A DNA stretch of 64,000 nt from Stutzerimonas zhaodongensis (GTDB taxonomy: Bacteria; Pseudomonadota; Gammaproteobacteria; Pseudomonadales; Pseudomonadaceae), in the NCBI RefSeq assembly GCF_003696365.1, contig NZ_RFFM01000001.1, positions 620,001 through 684,000 of the forward strand, in the 5' to 3' direction. Each line of letters starts with the position of its first letter. Within the stretch, counting starts at the first letter, position 1. A program made the translations under genes and the position numbers. Below are positions 1-9,028 of the stretch, one piece after another. The notes below the pieces were generated by a model that saw only the letters and a program-made list of their open reading frames with translations, made no database searches and was not told the DNA's origin.

Positions 1-530
1 TATTTGCCTGGCAATAGATGGGAAAGCGGGGCGGTCAGGCGCTCCATAGGGCGCACCTGCATGCGTGGACCCAGCAGCTGCGAGGGGCGCGCGATGGTCA
101 GTTGCGGCCAATCCTGTGCGCGCAGGGCCTGCTCCATCTCGCCCTTGACCCGGCAATAGAAGATCGAACTGGTCGGGTCAGCCCCCAGCGAACTGACCAC
201 CAGCAGGTGCCGAGCGCCCAGCTCTCGGGCACGCGCGGCAAATGCTACGACCAGGTCGTGATCAACGTTGCGAAAAGCTTCCTGGCTTCCAGCATCTTTC
301 ATGGTGCTGCCCAGGCAGCAGAAGGCAGTGTCGATTTTGCCGGACAGCTGCGGTAACAAGCTTGCAAGCTGACCGACCGGGTTCTCGAGTCGTTGGTGCT
401 CGGCCAGTGGCTTGCGGCTGGGGGCGAGCACGCACTCTACGGTGGGCTCGTTGAGCAGCCGGTCGAGCAGGTGTTCGCCGGTCAGCCCGGTGGCGCCGGC
501 AAGCAAAATACGCTGTGGCGTCAGATACAT
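1..530 (-). CDS. NAD(P)-binding oxidoreductase (atypical SDR), 3' end outside window
   Basis: The gene starts at the ATG at 530 and is open to the window edge, giving about 176 codons without a stop. The N-terminus reads [20 protein letters not shown], with the GxxGxxG dinucleotide fold (GATGLTG). Further on are CCLGST, a VVSSLGAD strand end and [10 protein letters not shown], where the Y..(V)K pair resembles the catalytic Tyr-Lys of atypical short-chain dehydrogenases of the YbjT/TIP30 type. It lies 20 bp downstream of the MORN/C13 gene on the same strand, so the two are probably co-transcribed. The substrate is unknown and the C-terminus is not visible. Confidence 0.8.
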   Translation of the reverse strand, partial: MYLTPQRILLAGATGLTGEHLLDRLLNEPTVECVLAPSRKPLAEHQRLENPVGQLASLLPQLSGKIDTAFCCLGSTMKDAGSQEAFRNVDHDLVVAFAARARELGARHLLVVSSLGADPTSSIFYCRVKGEMEQALRAQDWPQLTIARPSQLLGPRMQVRPMERLTAPLSHLLPGK

Positions 531-550
531 GGTATGGCTTCCTGTAACGT

Positions 551-2230
551 TCAGTCGGTTGGCGTCGGCCGCTGGTTGGTCAGCGCCCGCCAGTGTTCGA
601 CAACCCGCTCCGGTGCCCAGATCTGCGGCTCCGAAGGCTGATAGTCGTCGGCTTGCTCCCGTTCGGCAACCCTCGCCTGTGCCGAGGTGAAGGCCTCCAA
701 GATATCCCGGTGTTCCTGCAATGATTCGGCAAAGAGGGCTCGGCCGAAGTAGGTGAAGTCATTCTCCTCTGAGCAGCCAAATGACACCCGGTCGGCGCGA
801 GCGGCGGTTATGACCATGGTGGTCGGGCTTTTCAGCGGTTCGATGAAACCGCCGGAATAGCAGGCTGAGATCACCACTATCTTGTTGCGTTCGGCGAGCG
901 GAATCAGGAGCGTCGCCAGATCCGCCGCGGGCAGATCTTCCAGTGCCAACCGTGGTTGTGTCAGCACCAACTGATGCTCAGCAGAGCCATGGCTGGTCAG
1001 GTAGATGAAGATCAGATCTTCTGGGCCGCTTTGCTCTGCCAGTCGTTGGATGGCTCGGGCCAGGTTTTCGCGGGTAGCCAGAGGTCTGTCGGCGAGGTGG
1101 TCGCGATGATTGATCAGGCTGATCTGCCCGCGTGCAGCGAAACGCTCGCCCAGCAGCTTGTCGACATAATCGACTTCGCGCATGAAGACGCTTTGCTGTC
1201 CATCTCCAGCCAGTGTCAGCGTGTAGAGTTCTGCGGCCGGAGTCGATGCCGGTACCGCATCCAGAGCTTCGCTCAACAGTGCGCCCTGCCGCAACAGGCC
1301 GACTTCCAGCGGGTCGGGCAGTCGTTCGCCATTATGATCATGGCTCAGGCGCCCTGATATCCAGATGCCATTGTGCGCGGTGCCATCGGCTCGCTCGAGC
1401 GTCCCCAGACCATGATACTGGCCCGCACGAAAACGTCCTTTGTAATGAGATCCGTCCGGCTGTTCGAGCTCTCCTTCGCCGTGATATTGCCAGTGGCTGA
1501 ACTCGCCCTTATAGCGGGTGCCGTCGACGTCGGCATACTCACCTGTTCCGCGTAGTTGGCCCTGATCGAAGGTGCCTTTCCAGACATTGCCAACGGCATC
1601 TTCGTAGCGGCCTTGGCCATGGAGCTGGTCGTCCTTGAACTGGCCAAGGTAATGCTCGCCATCGGCGCCGCGGTAGACGCCCTCACCGTTCAGGCTGCCT
1701 TGCTCAAAGTTACCGCTGAAGAGTCCGCCGCTGTCGCTGCGAGTGCCCTGACCGTTTGGCTGGCCAGCGGCGAACGAGCCCTCATATATCACGCCATCCG
1801 CGCCTTCGAGCCTGCCGGGGCCGTGATAGAGACCATCTTTGAAGCTACCCTCGTAGGTCAGGCCCGCCTCGGAATAGCGGCCCTCGCCGTTCAGGCTGCC
1901 TTGCTGAAAATGTCCCTCGTAGACACCGCCCGTGGCATAGGTGAAACGGCCCTGGCCGTCGAACAGCCCGTGCTTGAATTCACCCTCGTAGCGGTCACCG
2001 TTGGCACCCAGCCAGACGCCCGGGCCATGCCATTGGCCATCCTTGAACGTGCCGCGATAGTAGCTGCCATTCGGGTAATCGATCCGCCCTTCGCCCTGCA
2101 GAAGACCGTTGACGACTTCACCGCGATAGCGACCGCCATCTGGCAATACCGCATCGGCAGGGAGCAATGGCTCGCCGTCACCGCAAGCGGTCAGCAGGCA
2201 TGCCAGAAGAAGCGGGGCGAGGTGGCGCAT
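551..2230 (-). CDS. MORN-repeat lipoprotein with C-terminal C13 (legumain/caspase-like) peptidase domain
   Basis: The chosen ATG at 2230 gives a 559-residue protein with a lipoprotein signal ([16 protein letters not shown], lipobox LTAC), so it is probably exported and lipid-anchored. An upstream in-frame start exists but would bury the signal. Residues about 35-300 hold some 11-12 MORN units of the form YxGxFxxGxxxGxG, for example [15 protein letters not shown] and [15 protein letters not shown]. The C-terminal part is a clan CD peptidase-like domain with His in TSHGS (about H414) and Cys in SACYSGG (about C457), about 43 residues apart as in legumain. MORN repeats often bind membranes or proteins. 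The role is unknown. It sits between a MaoC hydratase gene and an oxidoreductase gene on the same strand. Confidence 0.85.
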   Translation of the reverse strand: MRHLAPLLLACLLTACGDGEPLLPADAVLPDGGRYRGEVVNGLLQGEGRIDYPNGSYYRGTFKDGQWHGPGVWLGANGDRYEGEFKHGLFDGQGRFTYATGGVYEGHFQQGSLNGEGRYSEAGLTYEGSFKDGLYHGPGRLEGADGVIYEGSFAAGQPNGQGTRSDSGGLFSGNFEQGSLNGEGVYRGADGEHYLGQFKDDQLHGQGRYEDAVGNVWKGTFDQGQLRGTGEYADVDGTRYKGEFSHWQYHGEGELEQPDGSHYKGRFRAGQYHGLGTLERADGTAHNGIWISGRLSHDHNGERLPDPLEVGLLRQGALLSEALDAVPASTPAAELYTLTLAGDGQQSVFMREVDYVDKLLGERFAARGQISLINHRDHLADRPLATRENLARAIQRLAEQSGPEDLIFIYLTSHGSAEHQLVLTQPRLALEDLPAADLATLLIPLAERNKIVVISACYSGGFIEPLKSPTTMVITAARADRVSFGCSEENDFTYFGRALFAESLQEHRDILEAFTSAQARVAEREQADDYQPSEPQIWAPERVVEHWRALTNQRPTPTD

Positions 2231-2306
2231 GCGGGTATCCGAAATGGCGAGGTCCGCAGTATGCCGGAAACGCGGCAGGGTACGAACAGGTCGCACCCCC
2301 GCCAAT

Positions 2307-2762
2307 TCAGACGAAGCAGAGTGCCAGGGTCTCGGCGATGTAGGCGGGTTTCTCCACGCCCTCGATCTCCATCACTGCGCGCGATTTAAGCAGCCATTGC
2401 CCCGGGTTTTTTTCGTATACGTCGAGCAGCGTTGCCGCGACGCGCACCCGGGAGCCGACCTTGACCGGCTGGATGAAGCGCAAGCTATCGAGCCCGTAGT
2501 TCACGCCCATCTTGGTCCCTTCAGGTCGGATCATCAGCTCGTCCATCAGCATCGGCAGCAGTGACAGCGACAGGAAGCCATGAGCAATGGTCCCACCGAA
2601 CGGTGTCTGAGCGGCTTTTTCAGGATCGATATGGATGAACTGGTGGTCGCCTGTGCAATCGGCAAACTGGTCGACCCGCTGCTGATCGACAGTGAACCAC
2701 TCGGAGCGGCCGAGCTCCTTGCCTATATAGTCCTTGAGTTCTGCTACGGGTACTTGTGGCAT
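2307..2762 (-). CDS. MaoC-like (R)-enoyl-CoA hydratase family protein
   Basis: A 151-residue single hot-dog domain protein. The ATG at 2762 follows a GGAGG ribosome-binding site and gives MPQVPVAELKDYIGKELG; an upstream in-frame start lacks one. The hydratase-2 pattern is visible: D/H in FADCTGDHQFIHID, with the catalytic Asp-His arrangement, followed by FGGTIAHGFLSLSLLP. The family hydrates trans-2-enoyl-CoA to (R)-3-hydroxyacyl-CoA in the cytoplasm, often supplying PHA synthesis or fatty-acid metabolism. Single-domain members close to this one are common in pseudomonads; the exact substrate is not readable. It is the first gene of the minus-strand group and divergent from lrgA. Confidence 0.85.
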   Translation of the reverse strand: MPQVPVAELKDYIGKELGRSEWFTVDQQRVDQFADCTGDHQFIHIDPEKAAQTPFGGTIAHGFLSLSLLPMLMDELMIRPEGTKMGVNYGLDSLRFIQPVKVGSRVRVAATLLDVYEKNPGQWLLKSRAVMEIEGVEKPAYIAETLALCFV

Positions 2763-2945
2763 ATGTCCTCCGGGCTTTTGTTGTTCTGGTCGTGTGTGGC
2801 GCCGAGCTAGATCAGCATGCGCTTGGCAACGAATCAACCAAGCATGGCTCGTGCGAATGGCGGGCCATAGGCAGGGCTGGCGGCTGACGAGGGATTGATC
2901 GTGGTCAGATGCCTATAATTGCGCTCCTTTGTTGTGGAGGCTTTC
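2763..2945. promoter_or_regulatory. Divergent intergenic region between the maoC-like gene and lrgA
   Basis: These 183 bp must hold promoters for both directions. A GGAGG ribosome-binding site precedes each start. I see no convincing -35/-10 pair or operator. Confidence 0.35.
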
Positions 2946-3308
2946 ATGCTGCTACGCGGAATAACCTGGCTGGTACTCTTTCAGCTGCTTGGCACTGCAC
3001 TCAACGTATTGGTTCTGCCGATGCTGCCTGGCCCTATCATCGGGCTTGTCCTGCTGTTCGTCGCGTTGCTGATGCGCGGTCAGGCAAGTGAATCTCTGCA
3101 GGTCGCGGCCAGCAGCCTTTTGCGCTATCTGCCGCTGCTGTTGGTTCCGCCTGCCGTGGGCGTGATGGCATACACCCAGGCGATCCTGGACGACTTCTGG
3201 GCAATTGTCGGAGTGCTGGTGACTTCGCTGGTGGTTTCGCTGGTTTTCACCGGTTGGCTGATGCAGACCCTGATTCGGCGTCAGCAGCGCAAGGCAGGCC
3301 GCATATGA
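2946..3308 (+). CDS. lrgA: CidA/LrgA family membrane protein
   Basis: 120 residues, four hydrophobic segments. The start at 2946 follows GGAGG (8 bp) and gives MLLRGITWLVLFQLLGTALN; the motif PMLPGPIIGLVLLF is the LrgA/CidA signature. The family forms small holin-like inner-membrane proteins that work with an LrgB partner in control of autolysis and, in some bacteria, in export or uptake of small organic acids. The stop overlaps the lrgB start (ATGA), so the two are translationally coupled. Confidence 0.9.
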   Translation: MLLRGITWLVLFQLLGTALNVLVLPMLPGPIIGLVLLFVALLMRGQASESLQVAASSLLRYLPLLLVPPAVGVMAYTQAILDDFWAIVGVLVTSLVVSLVFTGWLMQTLIRRQQRKAGRI

Positions 3309-4024
3309 TCGCGACACAGTGGCAGGCCGCGTGGGATGCGGTGATCCATCACCCACTGTTCGGCGTGGCAATCACCCTGGCTGCCTTTCAACTGGCCTAT
3401 GCCGCTTATGAAAAGACCCGCTGGGTGTTTTTGCAGCCGGTGCTGGTGTCGATGATTGTGGTGGTCGGAACGCTGCTCCTGTGCGGCCTTAGCTACAACG
3501 AATACCGTGACAGTGCGCAACTGCTAACGGTAATGCTCGGGCCCGCCACCGTGGCGCTGGCGGTGCCGCTTTACCTCAACCTGAGACGAATTCGCGAACT
3601 GTTCGGGCCGATCATGCTCACCTTGCTGGTGGCCGGTGTGGGTGCGACATCCTTGGGAATGGCCCTGGCATGGGCCTTCGGCGCTGAACAGATGATCCTC
3701 ATGACCCTCGCGCCAAAGTCCGTAACCTCACCGATCGCAATGCTCGTCGCCGAGCAGATCGGTGGCGTGGTAGCGCTGGCCGCCGTGTTCGTGATGATTA
3801 CCGGCATCATAGGCGCGATCATTGGTCCGGAACTGTTGCGCCGCTTTGGCGTTCAGCATCCTGCTGCCCGTGGTATGGCGCTGGGCCTGACTGCGCATGC
3901 GGTCGGGACCGCGCAAGCGCTGCAGGAAGGCGATGAGTGCGGTGCCTTCGCGGCACTGGCGATGAGTCTGATGGGTGTCATGACGGCCGTGCTGCTGCCG
4001 TTGGCCGTATTGCTGTTGTCGTGA
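3305..4024 (+). CDS. lrgB: LrgB family membrane protein
   Basis: 239 residues, strongly hydrophobic with about seven to eight membrane segments. The ATG at 3305 overlaps the lrgA stop. Typical LrgB features are LAPKSVTSPIAM and the late GLTAHAVGTAQALQEGDECGAFA segment. It is the obligate partner of LrgA. A longer reading from an upstream ATG would only add lrgA sequence in another frame. The Lon-domain gene follows 10 bp downstream and is probably part of the same transcript. Confidence 0.92.
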   Translation: MIATQWQAAWDAVIHHPLFGVAITLAAFQLAYAAYEKTRWVFLQPVLVSMIVVVGTLLLCGLSYNEYRDSAQLLTVMLGPATVALAVPLYLNLRRIRELFGPIMLTLLVAGVGATSLGMALAWAFGAEQMILMTLAPKSVTSPIAMLVAEQIGGVVALAAVFVMITGIIGAIIGPELLRRFGVQHPAARGMALGLTAHAVGTAQALQEGDECGAFAALAMSLMGVMTAVLLPLAVLLLS

Positions 4025-4034
4025 GGAGTCTGCA

Positions 4035-4625
4035 ATGAAGTTGCCGTTGTTTCCCCTGGATACCGTGCTGTTCCCCGGCTGCACTCTTGATCTGCAGATA
4101 TTCGAGGCACGCTATCTGGATATGGTCAGCAGCTGCCTCAAGGCCGGCCATGGTTTCGGCGTTGTGCGCATCATCGAAGGCAGCGAAGTGGGATTGGCTG
4201 CGAGCGAGTATGCCCTGACCGGCTGCGAGGCGCTGATTCGCGACTGGCAGCAGCGACCCAATGGCTTGCTGGGCATTCGGGTTGAAGGCGGCCGGCGCTT
4301 CGACGTGCTTTCAGCCGAGGTACAGCGCGATCAGCTGACGGTCGCCGAGATCAGCTGGCGGGAGGAGCCCGAGGACTTGCCTTTGCTGGATGAGCATGCC
4401 GATCTCGCGGTGCTGCTCGAGGCGCTCGGCCAGCATCCGTTGGTCGAGACGCTTGGAATGGGCCAGCCTGCGCAGGGCCAGCGATCGCTGGCGCACCAGT
4501 TGGCCTATCTGCTGCCCTTTCGGGTCGACCAGAAGCTCGACCTGTTGCAGCTGGACGAGCCTCAGCTGCAGTTGCAATGCATCCAGCGGTGGCTGGAGCA
4601 ATTGCAAGGCGAAGCGTCCGACTAG
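4035..4625 (+). CDS. Lon substrate-binding (N-terminal) domain protein
   Basis: 196 residues, begins MKLPLFPLDTVLFPGCTLDL, then IFEARYLDMVSSCL, the characteristic start of the Lon protease N-terminal PUA-like domain. No AAA+ ATPase or Ser-Lys protease domain follows, so it is a stand-alone Lon-N protein (cereblon-like fold) and not a protease. Ribosome-binding site GAGGAG lies before 4035. Function unproven. It ends 28 bp before the convergent DedA-PAP2 gene. Confidence 0.85.
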   Translation: MKLPLFPLDTVLFPGCTLDLQIFEARYLDMVSSCLKAGHGFGVVRIIEGSEVGLAASEYALTGCEALIRDWQQRPNGLLGIRVEGGRRFDVLSAEVQRDQLTVAEISWREEPEDLPLLDEHADLAVLLEALGQHPLVETLGMGQPAQGQRSLAHQLAYLLPFRVDQKLDLLQLDEPQLQLQCIQRWLEQLQGEASD

Positions 4626-4652
4626 CCGCGCCAGCCGGTCGTTCGCTCCGAG

Positions 4653-5972
4653 TCACTGGTAGCGATAGAGCAGCATGGCGCCGGGTAACGCCCAGATAGC
4701 GAACGCTCCAATCAGCCCCAGCGTCGCCGGCAATATCAGCCACCATACCCTGGGTGACATAGCGCTCATTGGCTTTCGCCATTGCACGATGGTGAGGCTC
4801 GCTGCACAAACGGTCGCAGCCAGCACGGCACCAGCGATCACATCCGTAGGCCAATGGACCCCCAGATAGACGCGCGAAAGCGCAATAGCCGTGGCCGGCA
4901 GTGTACCCAGCAGTACCCAGGCAAGGCGTAATCGTGGCGGTTGCCCACGCCCGGCCAGCACGCCGAGCGTAAGGAAAAAGGCGAACGCCGCGGAGCTATG
5001 CCCGCTCGGAAAGCTATAGCTGTGCAGCGGCTCGAGAAGGATTTCCGGGCGAATACGGCCAAATGTCGCTTTCAATGCGCCGTTGGCAAGCGCCGTCCCC
5101 AGCAGCGTGCTTATCGCGAAGGCGGCCGCTCTGCCTTGTCTCATGAGGATCAGCAGCAGGCTGAGCAGGACTGCGGCCCATAGCTGGGTCTGGAAATCGC
5201 CTGCTCGGGTAACGACTACCATGACGCGGTCGAATATCTGGCTGCGCTCGCCTTGAACGACCGTCATGAGGCCTTCATCAAACTCCTTCAGATAAGGCCA
5301 GCCTATGAACAGGCCGAGCAGGATTGCCGCACTCAGACCGGCCGCCAGGGGCGTCACCCAGCGCATCTGGTGCAGGCTGCAGTGAACGACGCCGCCGATC
5401 AACAGCAGCAGGGCGGCGATGACGATGCCCGCTTCGCCCCAGAATCCTTCCGGTAGGGGCAGGCGCACCGCCGCGCCTGCGGTCCAGCCTGGTAAAAGAT
5501 AAGCCATCGACCAGCCAGCCGCCGCCACCAGGCTGACCAGAAGGAAACGCCCGAAGGGCATATCCAGCATGCCCGCCGTCAGAGGCAGCATCGGACGTAG
5601 CGGGCCGACGAACCGACCCACGAGCAAGCTGGCTATCCCGTACCGCTCGAAATAGACCTCCGCTCGCGCCAACCACTCCGGGTGGTCGCGCAAGCCGCGC
5701 ATTCGGCGAATGTTCTGGTGGTAGCGGCGCCCCAGTCCGTAGGACAGCAAGTCGCCCAGCAAGCCCCCGGCATAGCCCAGCAGTAGGGTTTCGCCGAGGC
5801 TCAAAACACCGCTGCCGGCGATTACTGCGATGGCGAAGATCATCACCGTGCCAGGCATCAGCAGCCCGACTACGGCCAGGCATTCCAGGCAGGCCACTAT
5901 GAATAGGCTAAGGCCCAGCCATTGAGGATTATCGGTGAGCCAGGCGGTGAGAGCGGTGAGCCATTCGGGCAT
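4653..5972 (-). CDS. DedA/SNARE-associated plus PAP2 phosphatase fusion protein
   Basis: 439 residues, start ATG 5972 after AAGGA. Residues about 1-200 form a DedA-family membrane domain (GYAGGLLGDLLSYGLGRR, GRFVGPLRPMLPLTAG), a family that includes lipid scramblases. Residues about 225-420 form a PAP2 lipid phosphatase with all three motifs: KATFGRIRPE (K-x6-RP), PSGHSSA and SRVYLGVHWPTD (SR-x5-H-x3-D). The fusion suggests transport and dephosphorylation of a lipid phosphate, such as undecaprenyl phosphate carriers or phosphatidate, in the inner membrane. Such fusions exist in several proteobacteria; the substrate is inferred only. Confidence 0.88.
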   Translation of the reverse strand: MPEWLTALTAWLTDNPQWLGLSLFIVACLECLAVVGLLMPGTVMIFAIAVIAGSGVLSLGETLLLGYAGGLLGDLLSYGLGRRYHQNIRRMRGLRDHPEWLARAEVYFERYGIASLLVGRFVGPLRPMLPLTAGMLDMPFGRFLLVSLVAAAGWSMAYLLPGWTAGAAVRLPLPEGFWGEAGIVIAALLLLIGGVVHCSLHQMRWVTPLAAGLSAAILLGLFIGWPYLKEFDEGLMTVVQGERSQIFDRVMVVVTRAGDFQTQLWAAVLLSLLLILMRQGRAAAFAISTLLGTALANGALKATFGRIRPEILLEPLHSYSFPSGHSSAAFAFFLTLGVLAGRGQPPRLRLAWVLLGTLPATAIALSRVYLGVHWPTDVIAGAVLAATVCAASLTIVQWRKPMSAMSPRVWWLILPATLGLIGAFAIWALPGAMLLYRYQ

Positions 5973-6197
5973 AAACGTTTCCTTGGTTCGAACTGGTTCG
6001 ACCCGGCGCTTGGCGCGCAGGTTTCAGGCTTTGGTGCGATATCGCTGAGGTGATGGGCGCTCTGTAACCTTCCATTGCAGCACGATTCAGCGTGCCAGGG
6101 CCTCTGCATCAGCAGCACGCCCAGGTAAACGCGGCTTCGGAGGCAAGGCTTTGCAGCCATTCGCCTGCCGCCGCTGTGCGCGAGGCGCGCGGGTAGC

Positions 6198-6203
6198 TAT
6201 AAT
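6198..6203 (+). promoter_or_regulatory. Candidate -10 box upstream of proA
   Basis: A perfect TATAAT lies 35 bp before the proA start, in the 265-bp gap after the DedA-PAP2 gene. No good -35 hexamer is visible 17 bp upstream. It is the best candidate promoter for the proA-nadD-rsfS-rlmH unit. Confidence 0.45.
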
Positions 6204-6237
6204 CAGCCGCTTTCCCTTCAGGCAGGCCAGCCAGACC

Positions 6238-7503
6238 ATGACCGAGCCCGTACTCGACTACATGACCCGCCTCGGTCGCGCCGCGCGCGATGCGTCGCGC
6301 GTGCTTGCGCGTGCCACAACAGCGCAAAAGAATCAGGCGTTGCATGCCGCTGCCGCTGCGCTCGATGCAGCGCGCGAAGAGCTGGTCGCTGCCAATCAGA
6401 AGGATCTCTCGGCCGGGCGCGAAAGCGGGCTGGACGACGCCATGCTTGATCGTCTGGCCCTGACCCCTGCGCGTATCGACGACATGATCGAAGGCCTGCG
6501 TCAGGTCGCCAGCCTGCCCGACCCCATCGGGGAGATTCGCGATATGCGCTACCTGCCATCCGGTATCCAGGTCGGCAAGATGCGCGTTCCGCTGGGCGTG
6601 GTCGGCATCATTTACGAGTCACGTCCTAACGTGACCATAGATGCCGCCAGTCTCTGCCTGAAATCCGGCAACGCCACCATTTTGCGCGGCGGTTCTGAGG
6701 CGATTCACTCGAACCAGGCCATTGCCCGTTGCATACAGCTCGGGCTGGCTGAGGCCGAACTGCCGTCGGCAGCCGTACAGGTCGTCGAGACCACAGACCG
6801 TGCTGCGGTCGGCGCGCTGATTACCATGCCTGAGTACGTCGATGTGATCGTGCCGCGTGGCGGCAAGGGGCTGATCGAGCGCATCAGCCGTGATGCGAAG
6901 GTGCCGGTGATCAAACACCTGGACGGGATATGTCATGTATTCATCGACCAGGCCGCCGATCTCGACAAGGCCATTCGCATTGCAGACAACGCCAAGACTC
7001 AGCGTTACGCACCTTGCAACACTATGGAAACGCTGCTGGTGCATGCCTCCATCGCGCCGCGCGTTCTGCCGCCGCTGATTGCAATCTATCGCGAGAAGGG
7101 CGTCGAGTTGCGTGGCTGCCCGCGGACATGCGAACTGCTGGGCACGGATGTCGTGGCTGCCACTGAGGAAGATTGGTCGACCGAGTACAATGCGCCGATT
7201 CTTTCGATTCGAATCGTCGACTCCCTCGCTGATGCGATCGAACACATCAACCGCTACGGATCGCAGCACACGGATGCGATCGTCACCGAAAACTTCACCG
7301 ATGCCCGTCGTTTCATTACCGAAGTCGATTCGGCATCGGTAATGATCAATGCCTCGACTCGCTTTGCTGATGGGTTCGAGTACGGTTTGGGGGCGGAGAT
7401 CGGTATTTCCACCGATAAGCTGCACGCGCGCGGTCCGGTCGGCCTGGAAGGTTTGACCAGCGAGAAGTACGTAGTATTCGGCGACGGCCACGTGCGTACT
7501 TGA
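6238..7503 (+). CDS. proA: Gamma-glutamyl phosphate reductase
   Basis: 421 residues, the family's usual length. Catalyses NADPH-dependent reduction of gamma-glutamyl phosphate to glutamate-5-semialdehyde, the second step of proline synthesis. ALDH-like signatures: [34 protein letters not shown], and the catalytic Cys in [22 protein letters not shown]-like segment near the end. ATG 6238 gives [20 protein letters not shown]; an ATG 87 bp upstream is in frame but not conserved-looking. The stop overlaps nadD (TGATG), a usual pseudomonad arrangement. Confidence 0.97.
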   Translation: MTEPVLDYMTRLGRAARDASRVLARATTAQKNQALHAAAAALDAAREELVAANQKDLSAGRESGLDDAMLDRLALTPARIDDMIEGLRQVASLPDPIGEIRDMRYLPSGIQVGKMRVPLGVVGIIYESRPNVTIDAASLCLKSGNATILRGGSEAIHSNQAIARCIQLGLAEAELPSAAVQVVETTDRAAVGALITMPEYVDVIVPRGGKGLIERISRDAKVPVIKHLDGICHVFIDQAADLDKAIRIADNAKTQRYAPCNTMETLLVHASIAPRVLPPLIAIYREKGVELRGCPRTCELLGTDVVAATEEDWSTEYNAPILSIRIVDSLADAIEHINRYGSQHTDAIVTENFTDARRFITEVDSASVMINASTRFADGFEYGLGAEIGISTDKLHARGPVGLEGLTSEKYVVFGDGHVRT

Positions 7504-8162
7504 TGACTGCGACCGGCACCCCTCGGCGCATAGGCCTGCTCGGTGGCACCTTTGACCCGGTGCATATCGGGCACCTGCGTGGGGCTCTCGAGGTTGCAGA
7601 GATAGTCGGGCTAGATGAGGTTCGCCTGGTCCCCAACTATCGGCCGCCACATAGAGAGACGCCCAACAGCTCTGCGCAGGACCGGTTGACCATGGTGCGC
7701 CTGGCTGTGCAGGAGTTGCCCTTGCTCGCAGTCGATGCACGGGAGCTTGAACGCGACAAACCCTCTTACACCCTCGACACGCTTGAGTCTTTGCGTGCCG
7801 AGCTGGACGAGGACGATCAGGTCTTTCTCATCGTGGGATGGGACGCGTTCTGCGGTCTTCCCAGTTGGCACCGCTGGGATGAGCTGCTCGATCATTGCCA
7901 CATTCTCGTCATGCAGCGGCCGGACGCCGATAGTGATGCGCCGGAAGCGCTGCGAGACCTGTTGGCTGCACGCAGCGTGAGTGATCCGCTCACGCTTACT
8001 GGCGGTGGCGGCCAGATCGCCTTCGTTTGGCAGGCGCCTCTTGGGGTCTCGGCGACGCGAATTCGTCAATTTCTGGCCAGCGGCCGGTCGGTCCGTTTTC
8101 TGGTACCCGACGCCGTACTGGCTTATATCAACGCGCACGGACTGTACCGGGCGTCGAACTGA
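7503..8162 (+). CDS. nadD: Nicotinate-nucleotide adenylyltransferase
   Basis: 219 residues. Transfers AMP from ATP to nicotinate mononucleotide, giving deamido-NAD in NAD synthesis. Nucleotidyltransferase motifs [12 protein letters not shown] (T/HxGH) and [11 protein letters not shown] (SxTxxR) are intact. The ATG at 7503 shares a base with the proA stop; a TTG one codon earlier is less likely. rsfS follows after 14 bp. Confidence 0.97.
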   Translation: MTATGTPRRIGLLGGTFDPVHIGHLRGALEVAEIVGLDEVRLVPNYRPPHRETPNSSAQDRLTMVRLAVQELPLLAVDARELERDKPSYTLDTLESLRAELDEDDQVFLIVGWDAFCGLPSWHRWDELLDHCHILVMQRPDADSDAPEALRDLLAARSVSDPLTLTGGGGQIAFVWQAPLGVSATRIRQFLASGRSVRFLVPDAVLAYINAHGLYRASN

Positions 8163-8176
8163 GGTTGTTTCACACT

Positions 8177-8536
8177 ATGCAAAATGATTCTTTGGCCCAG
8201 CTGGCCGTTAGCGCCCTGGAAGATCTGAAAGGTACCGACATCACGACTATCGATGTCCGCGGTAAGACAAGTGTCACCGACTTCATGGTGATCGCCAGTG
8301 GCACCTCCAGCCGCCACGTGAAGTCGCTGGCCGAAAATGTCCTTGAGAAGGTCAAGGAGCAGGGCGTACGGCCTCTGGGTAGCGAAGGCCTGGATGGTGG
8401 CGAATGGGCGCTGCTCGATCTGGGCGACGTGGTGGTGCATGTGATGCAGGTGCCTACTCGCCAGTTCTATGATCTCGAACGCCTCTGGCAGGGCGCCGAG
8501 CAGAGCCGCGCGCAGCACGCGGGCGAGCAGGAATAA
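8177..8536 (+). CDS. rsfS: Ribosomal silencing factor RsfS
   Basis: 119 residues, begins [19 protein letters not shown]; the core has [20 protein letters not shown] and [10 protein letters not shown], both typical of RsfS (DUF143). RsfS binds uL14 on the large subunit and blocks subunit joining in stationary phase or starvation. It sits between nadD and rlmH as in many gammaproteobacteria. Confidence 0.95.
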   Translation: MQNDSLAQLAVSALEDLKGTDITTIDVRGKTSVTDFMVIASGTSSRHVKSLAENVLEKVKEQGVRPLGSEGLDGGEWALLDLGDVVVHVMQVPTRQFYDLERLWQGAEQSRAQHAGEQE

Positions 8537-8543
8537 CCGATTC

Positions 8544-9011
8544 GTGCGGATCAAGTTGATCGCAGTGGGCTCGAAGATGCCGCGATGGGTCGAGGACGGT
8601 TGGCAGGAATACGCCAAGCGTCTTCCGTCCGAGCTACCGCTGGAACTGCATGAAATATCGCTTAACACCCGCGGCAAGAATGCCGACGTGGCGCGGTTGA
8701 TTCGTCAGGAAGGCGAGGCCATGCTGGCGAAGGTTCAGCCGGGCGAGCGAATAGTGACCCTGGAAGTGACGGGTCGGCCTTGGAGCACTGAGCAGCTGGC
8801 GTCCGAATTGGAGCGCTGGAGGCTTGATGCGCGCAATGTCAATCTGATGGTTGGTGGGCCCGAGGGCCTGGCGCCTGAAGTCTGCGCGCGCAGTGAGCAA
8901 CGCTGGTCACTTTCACCGCTGACCTTGCCTCATCCGCTGGTGCGCATTCTTATCGGCGAGCAGATCTATCGCGCCTGGACGTTGCTGTCGGGTCACCCTT
9001 ACCACAAGTAG
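8544..9011 (+). CDS. rlmH: 23S rRNA (pseudouridine1915-N3)-methyltransferase
   Basis: 155 residues, exactly the E. coli length, starting with GTG at 8544 ([15 protein letters not shown]). A SPOUT-class SAM methyltransferase: [10 protein letters not shown] cofactor loop and the conserved tail [15 protein letters not shown]...[14 protein letters not shown]. It methylates pseudouridine 1915 in helix 69 of the 70S ribosome. Seven bp separate it from rsfS. Confidence 0.96.
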   Translation: MRIKLIAVGSKMPRWVEDGWQEYAKRLPSELPLELHEISLNTRGKNADVARLIRQEGEAMLAKVQPGERIVTLEVTGRPWSTEQLASELERWRLDARNVNLMVGGPEGLAPEVCARSEQRWSLSPLTLPHPLVRILIGEQIYRAWTLLSGHPYHK

Positions 9012-9028
9012 TACAGCCGAAATCCACG

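Noticed and set aside
1556-2389. Plus-strand repetitive open frame opposite the MORN repeats
   Set aside because: Its repeats are only the reverse complement of the MORN units.
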